A stretch of 64,000 bases of DNA from Gellertiella hungarica (lineage in GTDB: Bacteria > Pseudomonadota > Alphaproteobacteria > Rhizobiales > Rhizobiaceae), in the NCBI RefSeq assembly GCF_014197145.1, contig NZ_JACIEZ010000002.1, positions 186,001 through 250,000 on the forward strand, given 5' to 3'. The notes under the pieces are model-generated. The model did no database searches. It was not told the DNA's origin and was given only the letters and a program-made list of their open reading frames with translations. The translations under genes and the position numbers were made by a program. Shown here in pieces: positions 36,201-44,389 of the stretch (position 1 is its first letter; every line of letters starts with the position of its first letter).

Positions 36201-36788
36201 CAGGATCAGCCCGTCCTGATGCTCCGTCGCATCCGTGTGTCGGGTGCCGAAGATGACCGCAAAGCAGGCGAGCAGCAGCGTGACGATCAGCGGCATGTCG
36301 ATGAAATAGAGATTGCCGGCCCCGATGCCGTAGGCGGAAGGGTCGACCATCACGCCGACGGTGCTGGACACCGCCTTCAGCTGCAGTGCGATGTAGGGGA
36401 TCGCGCTCATCAGCGAGATCAGCGCGACGATGCCCGCGACCGAGGAGTTCTTGCCGTAGCGGGCGCCCATGAAATCGGGAATGGAGGTGATCTTCTCCGA
36501 TTTGGCGATCTCGGTGATGCGCCGCACCAGCGGCATCCCCAGGGTGAACATCACGATGGCGCCGATATAGATGCCGAAGAACTCGAAGCCGCGCACGGCT
36601 GCAAGACCGACGCTGCCGAAATAGGTCCAGGAGGTGCAGTAGACCGCGAGGCTCAGCGCATAGACCACGGGACGGCCGCGGGGCGGTGCTCCCCGGCGTC
36701 TTCGCAGCCGGTCGCCGTAGCTCGCCACTGCAAAAAGAAGCAGCAGATAGCCGATCGACGAGACAAAGATGATCCAGCCTGGCAGCAT
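33288..36788 (-). CDS. Sodium/solute symporter-type hybrid sensor histidine kinase/response regulator
   Basis: A 1166-residue membrane kinase. Residues 1-515 form a 12-13-helix SSSF (PutP-like) module (YCTSWTYFGSVGLAAVRGFE; FLPRQFHVTVVENRH), so the sensor is itself a transporter-like protein. A PAS domain lies about 650-755, then a coiled coil, then HisKA with His810 (FFAAAGHDILQPLNAARLY). The ATPase domain shows NLVSNAIKYT, LDSGIGIP and GLGLGLSIVDR. A receiver domain ends the protein with phosphoacceptor Asp in DLVIADYHLDDGDG. This layout is like CbrA/NahK-related kinases controlling carbon or amino-acid use. No separate regulator is adjacent. Confidence 0.92.
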   Translation of the reverse strand: MLPGWIIFVSSIGYLLLLFAVASYGDRLRRRRGAPPRGRPVVYALSLAVYCTSWTYFGSVGLAAVRGFEFFGIYIGAIVMFTLGMPLVRRITEIAKSEKITSIPDFMGARYGKNSSVAGIVALISLMSAIPYIALQLKAVSSTVGVMVDPSAYGIGAGNLYFIDMPLIVTLLLACFAVIFGTRHTDATEHQDGLILAIAMESMVKLVAFLTVGFTVVYLLFDGPAHLWEKASANSLVIEAMSHETPISRWLVLILTSAFAILFLPRQFHVTVVENRHPDELKTARYLFPAYLIAINIFVIPVAAAGLMTFGGAGDADVYVLTLPLSSGYSAISLLTFIGGFSAATAMVVMESVAMSIMISNDIIMPAFLQRSLFARASERRDFAKVILRIRRIAIFAVMLLGYAYYRSTDTSSSLVSIGLLAFTCISQIAPALLGGMVWRRANARGALAGMVTGFVIWAYLLFLPSLGGPDYSSASAAILSFLFPGVTMFSDNPDLLVNATVLSLLANSAAFILGSLSRNPKPVERIQSGIFVKRHSRSQFATRSWKTRVSVGDLKTAIARYLGEERMRRSMQTFERQAGRTLEDNQPADMALIHYSEQLLGSAIGSSSARLVLSLILQKVEDASADTAWLLDQASEALQYNQDMLQTALSQMDQGIAVFDSQNQLTIWNRRFRSLLDLDETAGQVGFPLAAIVAMISERGDIPAWQQGEIIRNFTTGDRPFRLELSGGKSIIEVRSNVLPDKGIVATFTDITAQVAADQALKQANETLEQRVAERTAELTRVNRELGEARASADEANLGKTRFFAAAGHDILQPLNAARLYSSALVERMAESENGALVRNIDSALESVETILGAVLDISRLDTGAMKPRFTTVPLADLLSRIETDFAPIAREKNLKLRVMPSKLVVRSDPNLLRRLVQNLVSNAIKYTVTGKVLVGARSRGDRVVIEVLDSGIGIPSSKFRTIFKEFARLDEGAKTASGLGLGLSIVDRIARVLNTPVDLSSTPGRGTTFRVSLPKVAALPAEQAVAAPGPAPAAYQPLSGVRVLCIDNEPRIIEGMKLLISGWGCTVTTASSMADILALSAEGPVPDLVIADYHLDDGDGIEAILELRSIYRSQIPGLLVTADRTPEVRAEAEKHGIGLQNKPVKPAALRAYLTQVMSLKAAAE

Positions 36789-37025
36789 GAAGACCCCGCG
36801 CCGGCGACAGGGTTCGCCGGATGGTCAAGTCTAGGTCAAAACGCCCGATGTGAAAATGGAGCCTGCCTGCAACCAAAGTCCAAGGACGTGCCTGGCGCCG
36901 AGCCGCTGCACGGAATGGGTGAATTTCCGGGAGGCGGATGACATTCAGGGTTAACACGAAGCGGGCAATAGTGCTAAATGTTGTATATAATAATTAACTA
37001 GCGTCTCATCAGAAGGAGCAGGGGC

Positions 37026-37445
37026 ATGATCGAGGAATTCAAGGCGTTCATCGCGCGGGGCAATGTGGTGGATCTCGCGGTGGGTGTGATGATCGGCGGT
37101 GCATTCGGCGGCATCGTTACGTCGCTCGTCAACGACATCATCACGCCGATTGTCAGTCTCGTGGCCGGCAGCGTGGATTTTTCCAACTATTTCCTCCCCC
37201 TCTCCAGCAAGGTAACGGCAACGACGCTTGCCGCAGCGCGCGAGCAGGGCGCGGTGATTGCCTATGGCAGCTTCCTCACCATCGTCATCAACTTCCTGAT
37301 CCTTGCCTGGATCATCTTCCTGATGGTCAAGGGCATCTCCAAGCTGCGCCGCGAAGAGCCCGCGGCCCCGCCCGAACCGGCAGCAGCGCCGGCCGACATC
37401 CAGCTGCTGACCGAGATCCGCGACCTGCTGAAATCGCGCGGCTGA
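37026..37445 (+). CDS. mscL: Large-conductance mechanosensitive channel
   Basis: A 139-residue inner-membrane channel that opens under membrane tension during hypo-osmotic shock. The family N-terminus is clear ([20 protein letters not shown], then [20 protein letters not shown]), followed by the second helix ([20 protein letters not shown]) and a C-terminal helical bundle ([12 protein letters not shown]). A strong Shine-Dalgarno (aaggagcagg) precedes the ATG, and the upstream region is AT-rich (tgttgtatataataattaac), consistent with its own promoter. Length is normal. Confidence 0.97.
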   Translation: MIEEFKAFIARGNVVDLAVGVMIGGAFGGIVTSLVNDIITPIVSLVAGSVDFSNYFLPLSSKVTATTLAAAREQGAVIAYGSFLTIVINFLILAWIIFLMVKGISKLRREEPAAPPEPAAAPADIQLLTEIRDLLKSRG

Positions 37446-37598
37446 CGTCTCCCGATCTCGGCTGAAAGCCGCGCCACGTCAGAGCGGGCCGGGGCGCGGC
37501 CATCAAGAAAACCGATCCAAACCTCAATCGAAGTCATGGGATTTCCCGATCTCCCTTCGCTACAGTTGCCGGAAACGCGAAGCGGGAGAAAGACAGGA

Positions 37599-38768
37599 AT
37601 GACCGTGCTTGAAACCTTGAGCCCCCGTGCAGTCCAGGCGCCGGAAAGCGGCATCGTCGAGGTGGTGAACTATGCGCGCGGCCGCGAGGGCCTGATCCCG
37701 CTCTGGGTCGGGGAGGGCGACAGCACGACGCCCGACTTCATCAATCGCGCCGCCGTCGCCTCGCTCGACAACGGCGAGACCTTCTACACGTGGCAGCGCG
37801 GTATCCCCAGCCTGCGCCAGGCGCTGGCCGATTACTACACCCGTCATTTCGGCGTCTCGCTGCCGGCAGAGCATTTCTACGCCGTCGGCTCCGGCATGCA
37901 GGCCATCCAGCTTGGCCTCCAGGCCCTCACCTCGCCGGGCGACGAGGTGGTCTATCTCACTCCCGCCTGGCCGAATTTCGCTGCGGCCGCAGAAATCGCC
38001 GGCGCCCGCACGGTGCCAGTGGAACTGGCCTATGGCGGCGGCCGCTGGCAGCTCGATTTCGAGCGGCTCGAGCGGGCCATCAATCCGAGGACGAAGCTTC
38101 TGTTCATCAACACGCCGTCCAATCCGACCGGGTGGACGGCGACGCGCGAGGATCTCGCGGCCCTTCTCGCCCTTGCCCGCCGGCACGGGATCTGGATCAT
38201 GGCGGACGAGATCTATGCCCGCTACTTCTACGGTGCCGCCACGCGCGCACCTTCCTTCCTCGACGTGATGGAGGAGGGCGACCGGGTGCTCTTCGTCAAT
38301 TCCTTCTCCAAGAACTGGTCGATGACCGGCTGGCGCATCGGCTGGATCGTCGCACCGCCGGAGATCGGCCAGGTGATCGAGAACCTCGTGCAATATTCCA
38401 CCTCCGGTGTCGCCCAGTTCATCCAGCAGGGCGCGGTGGCGGCGCTCAACGACGGCGATGACTTCGTCAATCGCAACATAGACAAGGCGCGCCGCTCGCG
38501 CGATCTGCTGTGCGAGGCACTGACGGCCACGAACCGGGTGGAGACGCTGAAGCCCGATGGCGCGCTCTACACCTTCCTGCGCATCGACGGGATCGCCGAT
38601 ACCCGTCTCGCTGCCATCGACATCGTCGACAAGACCGGTGTCGGCCTGGCGCCGGGCACCGCTTTCGGGCCGGGTGGCGGACCCTTCATGCGCGCCTGCT
38701 TCCTGCGCGATCCCGCCCTCGTCGCCACCGCCGCCGAGCGCCTCCAGGACTATATCCGCCGGCTGTGA
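37599..38768 (+). CDS. Class I/II PLP-dependent aminotransferase
   Basis: A 389-residue fold-type I aminotransferase of the aspartate/aromatic superfamily. It contains LWVGEGDSTTPDF, a TWQRGIPSLRQALADYY segment, LLFINTPSNPTGWTATREDL, and the PLP-binding lysine in VNSFSKNWSMTGWRIGWI. The start follows gggagaaagacagga; an earlier in-frame ATG (37536) lacks a comparable site. The amino donor and acceptor are unknown, and the gene is flanked by mscL and galE without obvious operon links. Confidence 0.9.
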   Translation: MTVLETLSPRAVQAPESGIVEVVNYARGREGLIPLWVGEGDSTTPDFINRAAVASLDNGETFYTWQRGIPSLRQALADYYTRHFGVSLPAEHFYAVGSGMQAIQLGLQALTSPGDEVVYLTPAWPNFAAAAEIAGARTVPVELAYGGGRWQLDFERLERAINPRTKLLFINTPSNPTGWTATREDLAALLALARRHGIWIMADEIYARYFYGAATRAPSFLDVMEEGDRVLFVNSFSKNWSMTGWRIGWIVAPPEIGQVIENLVQYSTSGVAQFIQQGAVAALNDGDDFVNRNIDKARRSRDLLCEALTATNRVETLKPDGALYTFLRIDGIADTRLAAIDIVDKTGVGLAPGTAFGPGGGPFMRACFLRDPALVATAAERLQDYIRRL

Positions 38769-38925
38769 TGGCCATTGCATAAAATTCGAACGATTGCCGA
38801 AAGGCGGCTCTTACCACGATCCCAGAAGAGCCGCCGCCCAGGCCCGGAAAACTGTCCCTGATAACCATTTCGATAGGCAATTGACGGCTTGATCTTCCCA
38901 AAACAAGAACAGGGAAGACAGGGAC

Positions 38926-39960
38926 ATGGCAGTTCTGGTGACAGGCGGTGCAGGCTATATCGGTAGCCACATGGTTTGGGCCTTGCTGGATTCGGGCGAG
39001 GATGTCGTCGTGCTCGACCGGCTCTCGACCGGATTCCGCTGGGCCGTCGCACCCGAGGCCCGCTTCTATCTCGGCGATGTCGGCGATACCGAGATCCTCT
39101 CCCAGATCTTCAGCGAGAACGACATCGACGCGGTCATCCACTTCGCCGGTTCGGTCGTCGTGCCGGAATCCATCCGCCAGCCGCTTTCCTATTACGAAAA
39201 CAACACCGGAAAGACGCGGACGCTGATCGCGGCCACGCTCGGTGCCGGCATCCGCAACTTCATCTTCTCCTCGACCGCCGCCGTCTATGGTGCGAACGGC
39301 ATCGACCGGCCGATCGTGGAAAGCGATCCGCTTTCCCCGCAGACGCCCTACGGCCTTTCGAAGCTGATGTCGGAAATGATGCTGCAGGACGCCTCGACCG
39401 CCCATGACCTGCGTTACGTCGCGCTGCGCTACTTCAACGTCGCGGGCGCCGACCCGGAGCTGCGCACCGGACAGTCTACCCTGAACGCCACCCATCTCAT
39501 CAAGGCTGCCGTCGAGACCGCGCTCGGCAAGCGGCGCAAGATGGACGTCTACGGCACGGACTATCCCACCCATGACGGCACCGGCGTGCGGGACTTCATC
39601 CATGTGGCCGACCTCGCCCAGGCCCATCTTTCCGCGCTGCGCTACCTGCGCAAGGGGGGGCAGCCGCTGGTGGCCAACTGCGGCTATGGAACCGGTTATT
39701 CCGTGCTGGACGTGCTGAGCGCGGTGATGGAGGAAAGCGGCCGCCGCTTCGAGGTCAACTACCTGCCGCGCCGCGAGGGCGACATGGCAAGCGTGATCGC
39801 CGACTCCACGCTGCTCCGGCGCAAGCTGAACTGGATGCCGCGCCACGACGGCATCAACGAGATCGTCCGCACCTCGCTCGAATGGGAGCTTCTGCTCTCG
39901 CGCCGCAACTCGCTGAGTGTCTCCGGTCTGCAGCAGCGGCTCGCCTCGCTGACCTTCTGA
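38926..39960 (+). CDS. galE: UDP-glucose 4-epimerase
   Basis: A 344-residue SDR enzyme interconverting UDP-glucose and UDP-galactose for surface polysaccharides. The NAD-binding motif VTGGAGYIGSHMVWALL starts the protein. The catalytic region has FIFSSTAAVYGANG and TPYGLSKLMSEMML (Tyr/Lys pair), then LRYFNVAGADPELRTGQS and YGTDYPTHDGTGVRDFIHV, a GalE fingerprint. It could alternatively be the exoB-type epimerase, which has the same activity. It opens the glycan cluster; a 12-bp-stem hairpin follows the stop. Confidence 0.93.
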   Translation: MAVLVTGGAGYIGSHMVWALLDSGEDVVVLDRLSTGFRWAVAPEARFYLGDVGDTEILSQIFSENDIDAVIHFAGSVVVPESIRQPLSYYENNTGKTRTLIAATLGAGIRNFIFSSTAAVYGANGIDRPIVESDPLSPQTPYGLSKLMSEMMLQDASTAHDLRYVALRYFNVAGADPELRTGQSTLNATHLIKAAVETALGKRRKMDVYGTDYPTHDGTGVRDFIHVADLAQAHLSALRYLRKGGQPLVANCGYGTGYSVLDVLSAVMEESGRRFEVNYLPRREGDMASVIADSTLLRRKLNWMPRHDGINEIVRTSLEWELLLSRRNSLSVSGLQQRLASLTF

Positions 39961-39988
39961 CCGCAACCGTCGGGCATCCCTTCTGATC

Positions 39989-40016
39989 GCGGGCGGCATC
40001 TCCGGATGCCGCCCGC
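39989..40016 (+). terminator. Hairpin after galE
   Basis: A perfect 12-bp stem gcgggcggcatc/gatgccgcccgc with a tccg loop, 28 bp after the galE stop. Only a weak T-rich tail (tccagtttg) follows, so termination efficiency is uncertain. Confidence 0.55.
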
Positions 40017-40156
40017 TCCAGTTTGAGGTCAGTTTCGTTCATTAGGTATCGATGTATGCAGGCAAAGACCCGGATACATCGCATGAGACTTTCCGTCCCT
40101 TCGGCCCTTGGCTCCGTCCTCCCGCGCATCGCCCTCTGGGGCGAGGGGAGGCGCTG

Positions 40157-40927
40157 ATGAAATGCGTCATTCTCGCCGGCGGGCTCGGCTCGCGCATCGC
40201 CGAGGAAACCCATCTGCGTCCCAAGCCGATGATCGAGATCGGCGGGCGGCCGATCCTCTGGCACATCATGAAGATCTACCACAGCCACGGCATCCGTGAC
40301 TTCATCGTGTGCTGCGGCTTTCGCGGCTACGTGATCAAGGAATACTTCGCCAATTACGGCCTCTACATGTCGGACATGACCTTCGACCTGGCGGAGAACC
40401 GGCTGCAGTTCCACAAGAAGAGCGCCGAGAACTGGCGGGTGACGCTGGTGGATACGGGCGAGAATTCGATGACCGGCGGCCGTCTGCGGCGCGTGGCCGA
40501 TTACCTCAGGGACGAGGAGGCCTTCTGCTTCACCTACGGCGACGGTGTCTCCAGCGTCAATATCTCCGATACGATCCGCTACCACCACAGCCATGGCAAG
40601 CTTGCTACCGTCACGGCGGTGCGTCCGCCGGCCCGCTTTGGCGCGCTGTCGCTCGAGGACGACACCGTGCGCGGCTTCGTCGAGAAGCCGGAGGGCGAGG
40701 GCGGCTTCATCAATGGCGGCTTCTTCGTTCTTTCCCCGAAGGTGATCGACAGGATCGGCGACGACGCGACCGTGTGGGAACAGGAGCCGCTGGCCAGCCT
40801 TGCCAGCGACGGCGAGCTGAAGGCCTTCTTCCACGAGGGCTTCTGGCAGCCGATGGATACGCTGCGCGACAAGACCCATCTGGAAACGCTGTGGGGCAGC
40901 GGCCACGCGCCCTGGAAGAGCTGGTAG
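40157..40927 (+). CDS. rfbF: Glucose-1-phosphate cytidylyltransferase
   Basis: A 256-residue nucleotidyltransferase making CDP-glucose from CTP and glucose-1-phosphate, the entry to CDP-linked deoxysugars. The nucleotidyltransferase signature is [20 protein letters not shown] followed by [18 protein letters not shown]. RfbF-specific segments are [36 protein letters not shown] and [15 protein letters not shown]. Ggag at 40146-40149 supports the start. A CDP-glucose 4,6-dehydratase would be the usual next enzyme but is not recognisable nearby. Confidence 0.93.
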   Translation: MKCVILAGGLGSRIAEETHLRPKPMIEIGGRPILWHIMKIYHSHGIRDFIVCCGFRGYVIKEYFANYGLYMSDMTFDLAENRLQFHKKSAENWRVTLVDTGENSMTGGRLRRVADYLRDEEAFCFTYGDGVSSVNISDTIRYHHSHGKLATVTAVRPPARFGALSLEDDTVRGFVEKPEGEGGFINGGFFVLSPKVIDRIGDDATVWEQEPLASLASDGELKAFFHEGFWQPMDTLRDKTHLETLWGSGHAPWKSW

Positions 40928-40928
40928 G

Positions 40929-41057
40929 ATGGACAAGGCATTCTTCCGGAACGCCAGGCACGCGGCCATTCCCGGCCGGATGGTGCTGTCAGCTCCAGAT
41001 CGGAACCGTGCAGCGCTGCGCCTGCGGCAGCCGCCGTTGCGAAGGGGGGCGGCATGA
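40929..41057 (+). CDS. Possible small ORF between rfbF and the 3,5-epimerase gene
   Basis: A 42-codon frame starting one base after the rfbF stop and overlapping the next gene in ATGA. The product would be a basic, Arg/Ala-rich peptide (MDKAFFRNARHAAIPGRMVL...) with no recognisable family. The snug fit suggests it may be translated for coupling, but the composition is also that of GC-rich spacer DNA. Confidence 0.25.
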   Translation: MDKAFFRNARHAAIPGRMVLSAPDRNRAALRLRQPPLRRGAA

Positions 41058-41617
41058 GCGCCCGCTTCACCCCCGTTGCCCTGCCGCTCGAGGGACCCGT
41101 GCTCCTGGAAAGGCGCCGCTTCTCGGACGATCGCGGCTATCTCACGCGCCTCTTCGACCCGCTCGATCTCGCAGCCTTCGGATGGGATGGCCCGGTGATG
41201 CAGGTGAACGAGACCGGCACGCTCAAGGCCGGGATCGTGCGCGGCATGCACTTCCAGCATCCGCCCCACGCGGAGATCAAGCTCGTCACCTGCACCGCAG
41301 GCCGTATCCTCGATGTCGCCGTGGATGTCAGGCGTGGCTCGCCCACCTTCCTGCGCCACGTTGCCGTGGAGCTTTCGGCGGACAATGCCCGCTCGCTTCT
41401 GATCCCGCGCGGGTTTGCCCATGGCTTCCAGGCGCTGACCGACGACGTGCGCCTTGTCTACGTCCATTCGGCCAGCCATCAGCCCGACGCCGAAGCCGGG
41501 CTTCACCCAGAGGACCCGGCACTCGGCATCGCCTGGCCGCTTGCCGTCCACGGGCTTTCGCCGCGCGATCTCGCCCACCCGCCCATCACGTCCGATTTTG
41601 CCGGAGTAGCCGCATGA
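41054..41617 (+). CDS. dTDP-4-dehydrorhamnose 3,5-epimerase-like (RmlC family)
   Basis: A 187-residue cupin of the RmlC family, which epimerises 4-keto-6-deoxy nucleotide sugars. Motifs are RRFSDDRGYLTRLFD, GIVRGMHFQHPPHAEIKLVT (catalytic His region), ILDVAVDVRRGSPTF and IPRGFAHGFQALTDDVRLVY. Because it sits directly between CDP-glucose synthesis and a sugar C-methyltransferase, its substrate may be a CDP-linked ketosugar rather than dTDP. It overlaps the following methyltransferase gene by four bases (ATGA at 41614). Confidence 0.88.
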   Translation: MSARFTPVALPLEGPVLLERRRFSDDRGYLTRLFDPLDLAAFGWDGPVMQVNETGTLKAGIVRGMHFQHPPHAEIKLVTCTAGRILDVAVDVRRGSPTFLRHVAVELSADNARSLLIPRGFAHGFQALTDDVRLVYVHSASHQPDAEAGLHPEDPALGIAWPLAVHGLSPRDLAHPPITSDFAGVAA

Positions 41618-42843
41618 AATGCCGCCATTGCCAGGGAGAGCATCTCGTTCCCTTCCTCGATCTCGGATCGTCGCCGCCGTCGAATTCCTACGTCAGCCAG
41701 GCCGACCGCGACAAGCCGGAACTGTGGTATCCGCTGGTCATCCGCGCCTGCATGGACTGCCTTCTGGTCCAGACGGAGGACTTCGCCGAGCGCGAGGTCT
41801 TCTTCTCCGAAAACTACGCTTATTTCAGCTCGTTCTCCAGCTCGTGGCTGAACCATGCGCGCACCTACGTGGCCGACATGACGGCGCGCTTCGGCCTTGG
41901 CGAAGCCTCCCGCGTGGTCGAGGTCGCCGCAAATGACGGCTATCTCCTGCAGTATGTGAAGGAGCGGGGCATTGCCTGCCTCGGCGTCGAGCCGACGGCC
42001 TCGACGGCCGCCGCCGCGCGGCAGAAGGGCATCGAGATCCGCGAGGATTTCTTCGGTGTCGCGCTGGCAAGGGCGCTGGTCGAGGAGGGCTGGTCGGCCG
42101 ATCTCACCGCCGCCAACAACGTGCTTGCCCATGTGCCCGACATCAACGATTTCGTCGCCGGCTTCGCCACCGTCCTGAAGCCGTCAGGGGTGGCGACCTT
42201 CGAGTTCCCGCACCTGCTCAACATGGTGGCGGAGGCCCAGTTCGACACCGCGTATCACGAGCACTATTCCTATCTGTCGCTGCTTGCGGTCACGCGGATC
42301 TTTGCCGCCAACGGGCTCCATGTCTTCGATGTGGAAACCACGCCCTGGCATGGCGGCAGCCTCAGGGTCTTCGCCCAGCGCGCGGACACGAAGACCCATG
42401 CCGAAAGCCCCCGCGTCGCTGCCATGCTGGAACGGGAAATCGCTGCCGGCATGCGCGAACCCCGTTACTACACCGCCTTCCAGAAGGAGGCCCAGCGGGT
42501 GCGCAACGATTTCCTTTCCTTCCTGATCGGGTGCCAGCGGGAAGGCCTGAAGGTCGCCGCCTACGGTGCCGCGGCCAAGGGCAACACGCTGATGAACTTC
42601 GCCGGCGTCAAGCCGGATCTCCTGTCGCTGGTCGTCGACCGCAACCCCGCCAAGCAGGGGATGCTGATGCCCGGCAGCCGCATTCCGATCACCGACGAAC
42701 AATCCCTGAAAGATCTCAAACCGGAAAGGGTGGTCATCCTGCCATGGAATCTTCAAAGCGAGATCAAGGCTCAACTTTCATATATCAGCGACTGGGGTGG
42801 GAAATTCGTGACGGCGGTGCCGAGACTGACGGTGCACCCCTGA
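41614..42843 (+). CDS. Sugar C-methyltransferase-type SAM enzyme with zinc ribbon
   Basis: A 409-residue three-part methyltransferase. An N-terminal zinc-binding domain has CRHC near the start and a second cysteine pair in IRACMDCLLVQTEDF. The central class I SAM fold has RVVEVAANDGYLLQYVKERG and YHEHYSYLS. The C-terminal Rossmann-like domain has VAAYGAAAKGNTLMNFAG and VVDRNPAKQGMLMPG. This combination is that of NDP-hexose C-3-methyltransferases (TylC3-like), suggesting a branched methyl sugar from the CDP-4-keto intermediate. It is coupled to the preceding epimerase gene. Confidence 0.9.
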   Translation: MKCRHCQGEHLVPFLDLGSSPPSNSYVSQADRDKPELWYPLVIRACMDCLLVQTEDFAEREVFFSENYAYFSSFSSSWLNHARTYVADMTARFGLGEASRVVEVAANDGYLLQYVKERGIACLGVEPTASTAAAARQKGIEIREDFFGVALARALVEEGWSADLTAANNVLAHVPDINDFVAGFATVLKPSGVATFEFPHLLNMVAEAQFDTAYHEHYSYLSLLAVTRIFAANGLHVFDVETTPWHGGSLRVFAQRADTKTHAESPRVAAMLEREIAAGMREPRYYTAFQKEAQRVRNDFLSFLIGCQREGLKVAAYGAAAKGNTLMNFAGVKPDLLSLVVDRNPAKQGMLMPGSRIPITDEQSLKDLKPERVVILPWNLQSEIKAQLSYISDWGGKFVTAVPRLTVHP

Positions 42844-43003
42844 TCCTGCCCATCGGCCATCCTGACCGGGCGGAACCGCCACTCGTTCTTGCGGCGATGG
42901 CGCTGCGCGCCGCGCTTGCCGAAGACGAGCAGCAGGCCCCGCTCAAGGCTCAGGCGATAAAGTAGCGATTATTCCCGGCCCGTGGGCCCGTGCGGAGAAA
43001 AAT

Positions 43004-44257
43004 ATGTCGATTAATCCCATTCTCTCGATTTGCGTTCCTTCCAGAAACCGCCAGGTCTATTTCCAGCAGACCATCGACGGCCTGCGCCTTTCGCCACGCA
43101 CCGACGTCCAGTTCGTCTTCGCGGACAATTCCGACGACCCGTCCGTCATGAACGAATACATGCGCGATCTCGTCGGCGATCCGCGCATCGTCTACCTGCC
43201 GTCGCCGGAAAAGACGCTTTCCATGGTCGACAACTGGGAACGCACGATGGAGGTGGCGACCGGAGAGTATGTGGTCTTCATCGGCGACGACGACTTCGTC
43301 GATCCGGAACTGGCAGAATTCATCCGCCGTGTGCTCGAGTACAATCCCGGCGTGGAAGCCTTTGGCTGGCGCGCGATCGGCTACACCTGGCCCTATCCGG
43401 GCCGCGGCAGTTTCTCCGTCCCGGTTCCCTACGACAGCTCCATCGTCAAGATCGAGCAGGCGGAACTGTTCAAGCGCATGTTCGGCTGGCACGACAGCCG
43501 GCACGTTCCCACCTCCGGTTTCTCCATCTACCACCATGCCATCTCCCGCCGGCTGCTGGAGCGGATCAAGCTCCTTTACGGCGGCAAGTATTTCGAACAT
43601 CCCGTCGTGGATTACGACAATGCGTTCAAGGTCATCTGCCTCGGCTCGAAATTCGTGGCGACCTCGCGCCCCTTCGGCATCATGGGCAGCTGCCCGGCCT
43701 CGAACTCCTTCAGCGTCGGCAAGCTGGAGGACCTGCGTCGGAAGATGGCGACCTTCGCCGAAGAGGCCGGCCAGGATTTCGAGAACGACCCGCTTTTCCG
43801 CGAGTTCCCGTTCGTACCTGCGCAAGGCACCACCGCGACCATCGGCGTGGCGCAGCACTGGTTCAAGTCGAAATACAACATCTCCTTCGAGAACTGGGGT
43901 GAAAACTTCGCCAAGGCCTGTGCGATGGACTGCCAGTTCTACTTCGACCGGGATGCCTTCGATGCAGCGACTGCCGGTTACAGGAAGAGCTTCGAGCTGT
44001 GGGAGAACGGCCGTTACCTGAAGCACTTCAACCCCGTCTTCGACGAAGCGCGGTCACAGGGCAAGAACATCGTTCCCGCAGGCTTTACCGACACGGGCGT
44101 GATCATCGATCAGGAGCTCCCGGTCAAGAATTCGGCGGAAATGTACGCGGTGGTCAACGCCATGTGCCCCCCCATCGACATGCTCGATATCGGTCCCGGC
44201 GGCTTGAAGCACGCCTGGGAGACAGAGGACAAGATCGCCAAGATGCTGCGGGCTTGA
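43004..44257 (+). CDS. GT-A family glycosyltransferase
   Basis: A 417-residue glycosyltransferase with an N-terminal family 2/A domain: ILSICVPSRNRQVYFQQTID, VQFVFADNSDDPS and metal-binding VVFIGDDDFVDPEL. The C-terminal half (FSIYHHAISRRLLERIKLLY; KACAMDCQFYFDRDAFD) is shared with the gene at 50887-52008, so the two are paralogues of one subfamily. No membrane segments; it probably adds a sugar to a lipid-linked or LPS acceptor at the cytoplasmic face. The 160-bp gap upstream shows no convincing gene. A perfect hairpin terminator follows. Confidence 0.85.
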   Translation: MSINPILSICVPSRNRQVYFQQTIDGLRLSPRTDVQFVFADNSDDPSVMNEYMRDLVGDPRIVYLPSPEKTLSMVDNWERTMEVATGEYVVFIGDDDFVDPELAEFIRRVLEYNPGVEAFGWRAIGYTWPYPGRGSFSVPVPYDSSIVKIEQAELFKRMFGWHDSRHVPTSGFSIYHHAISRRLLERIKLLYGGKYFEHPVVDYDNAFKVICLGSKFVATSRPFGIMGSCPASNSFSVGKLEDLRRKMATFAEEAGQDFENDPLFREFPFVPAQGTTATIGVAQHWFKSKYNISFENWGENFAKACAMDCQFYFDRDAFDAATAGYRKSFELWENGRYLKHFNPVFDEARSQGKNIVPAGFTDTGVIIDQELPVKNSAEMYAVVNAMCPPIDMLDIGPGGLKHAWETEDKIAKMLRA

Positions 44258-44285
44258 ACGGCTCCGGCGCTGCGGATGGTCATGG

Positions 44286-44312
44286 AAAGCCGGGGCATGC
44301 CCCGGCTTTTTT
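44286..44312 (+). terminator. Terminator of the 43004-44257 glycosyltransferase gene
   Basis: Stem aagccgggg/ccccggctt around a catg centre followed by six T, 28 bp after the stop codon. Confidence 0.85.
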
Positions 44313-44342
44313 CGTTGCCGGGGATCGCCGGAACCCACACGT

Positions 44343-44373
44343 AAAAAAGGGCCGCCCGGCAGGGCAGCCCTTT
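44343..44373 (-). terminator. Terminator of the CmcI-like copy 1 operon
   Basis: On the minus strand aagggctgccc pairs with gggcggccctt around a short loop and runs into six U (44343-44348), 25 bp beyond the stop of copy 1. Confidence 0.85.
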
Positions 44374-44389
44374 CGACCGGCGCGCAGCC

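Noticed and set aside
33172-36957. A longer frame on the same strand as the hybrid kinase
   Set aside because: Out-of-frame Arg/Pro/His-rich translation; the kinase frame carries all symporter, kinase and receiver motifs.
42844-43003. In-frame extension downstream of the C-methyltransferase suggesting another small gene
   Set aside because: It is the tail of an out-of-frame reading through the methyltransferase gene, with no start, ribosome-binding site or recognisable product.
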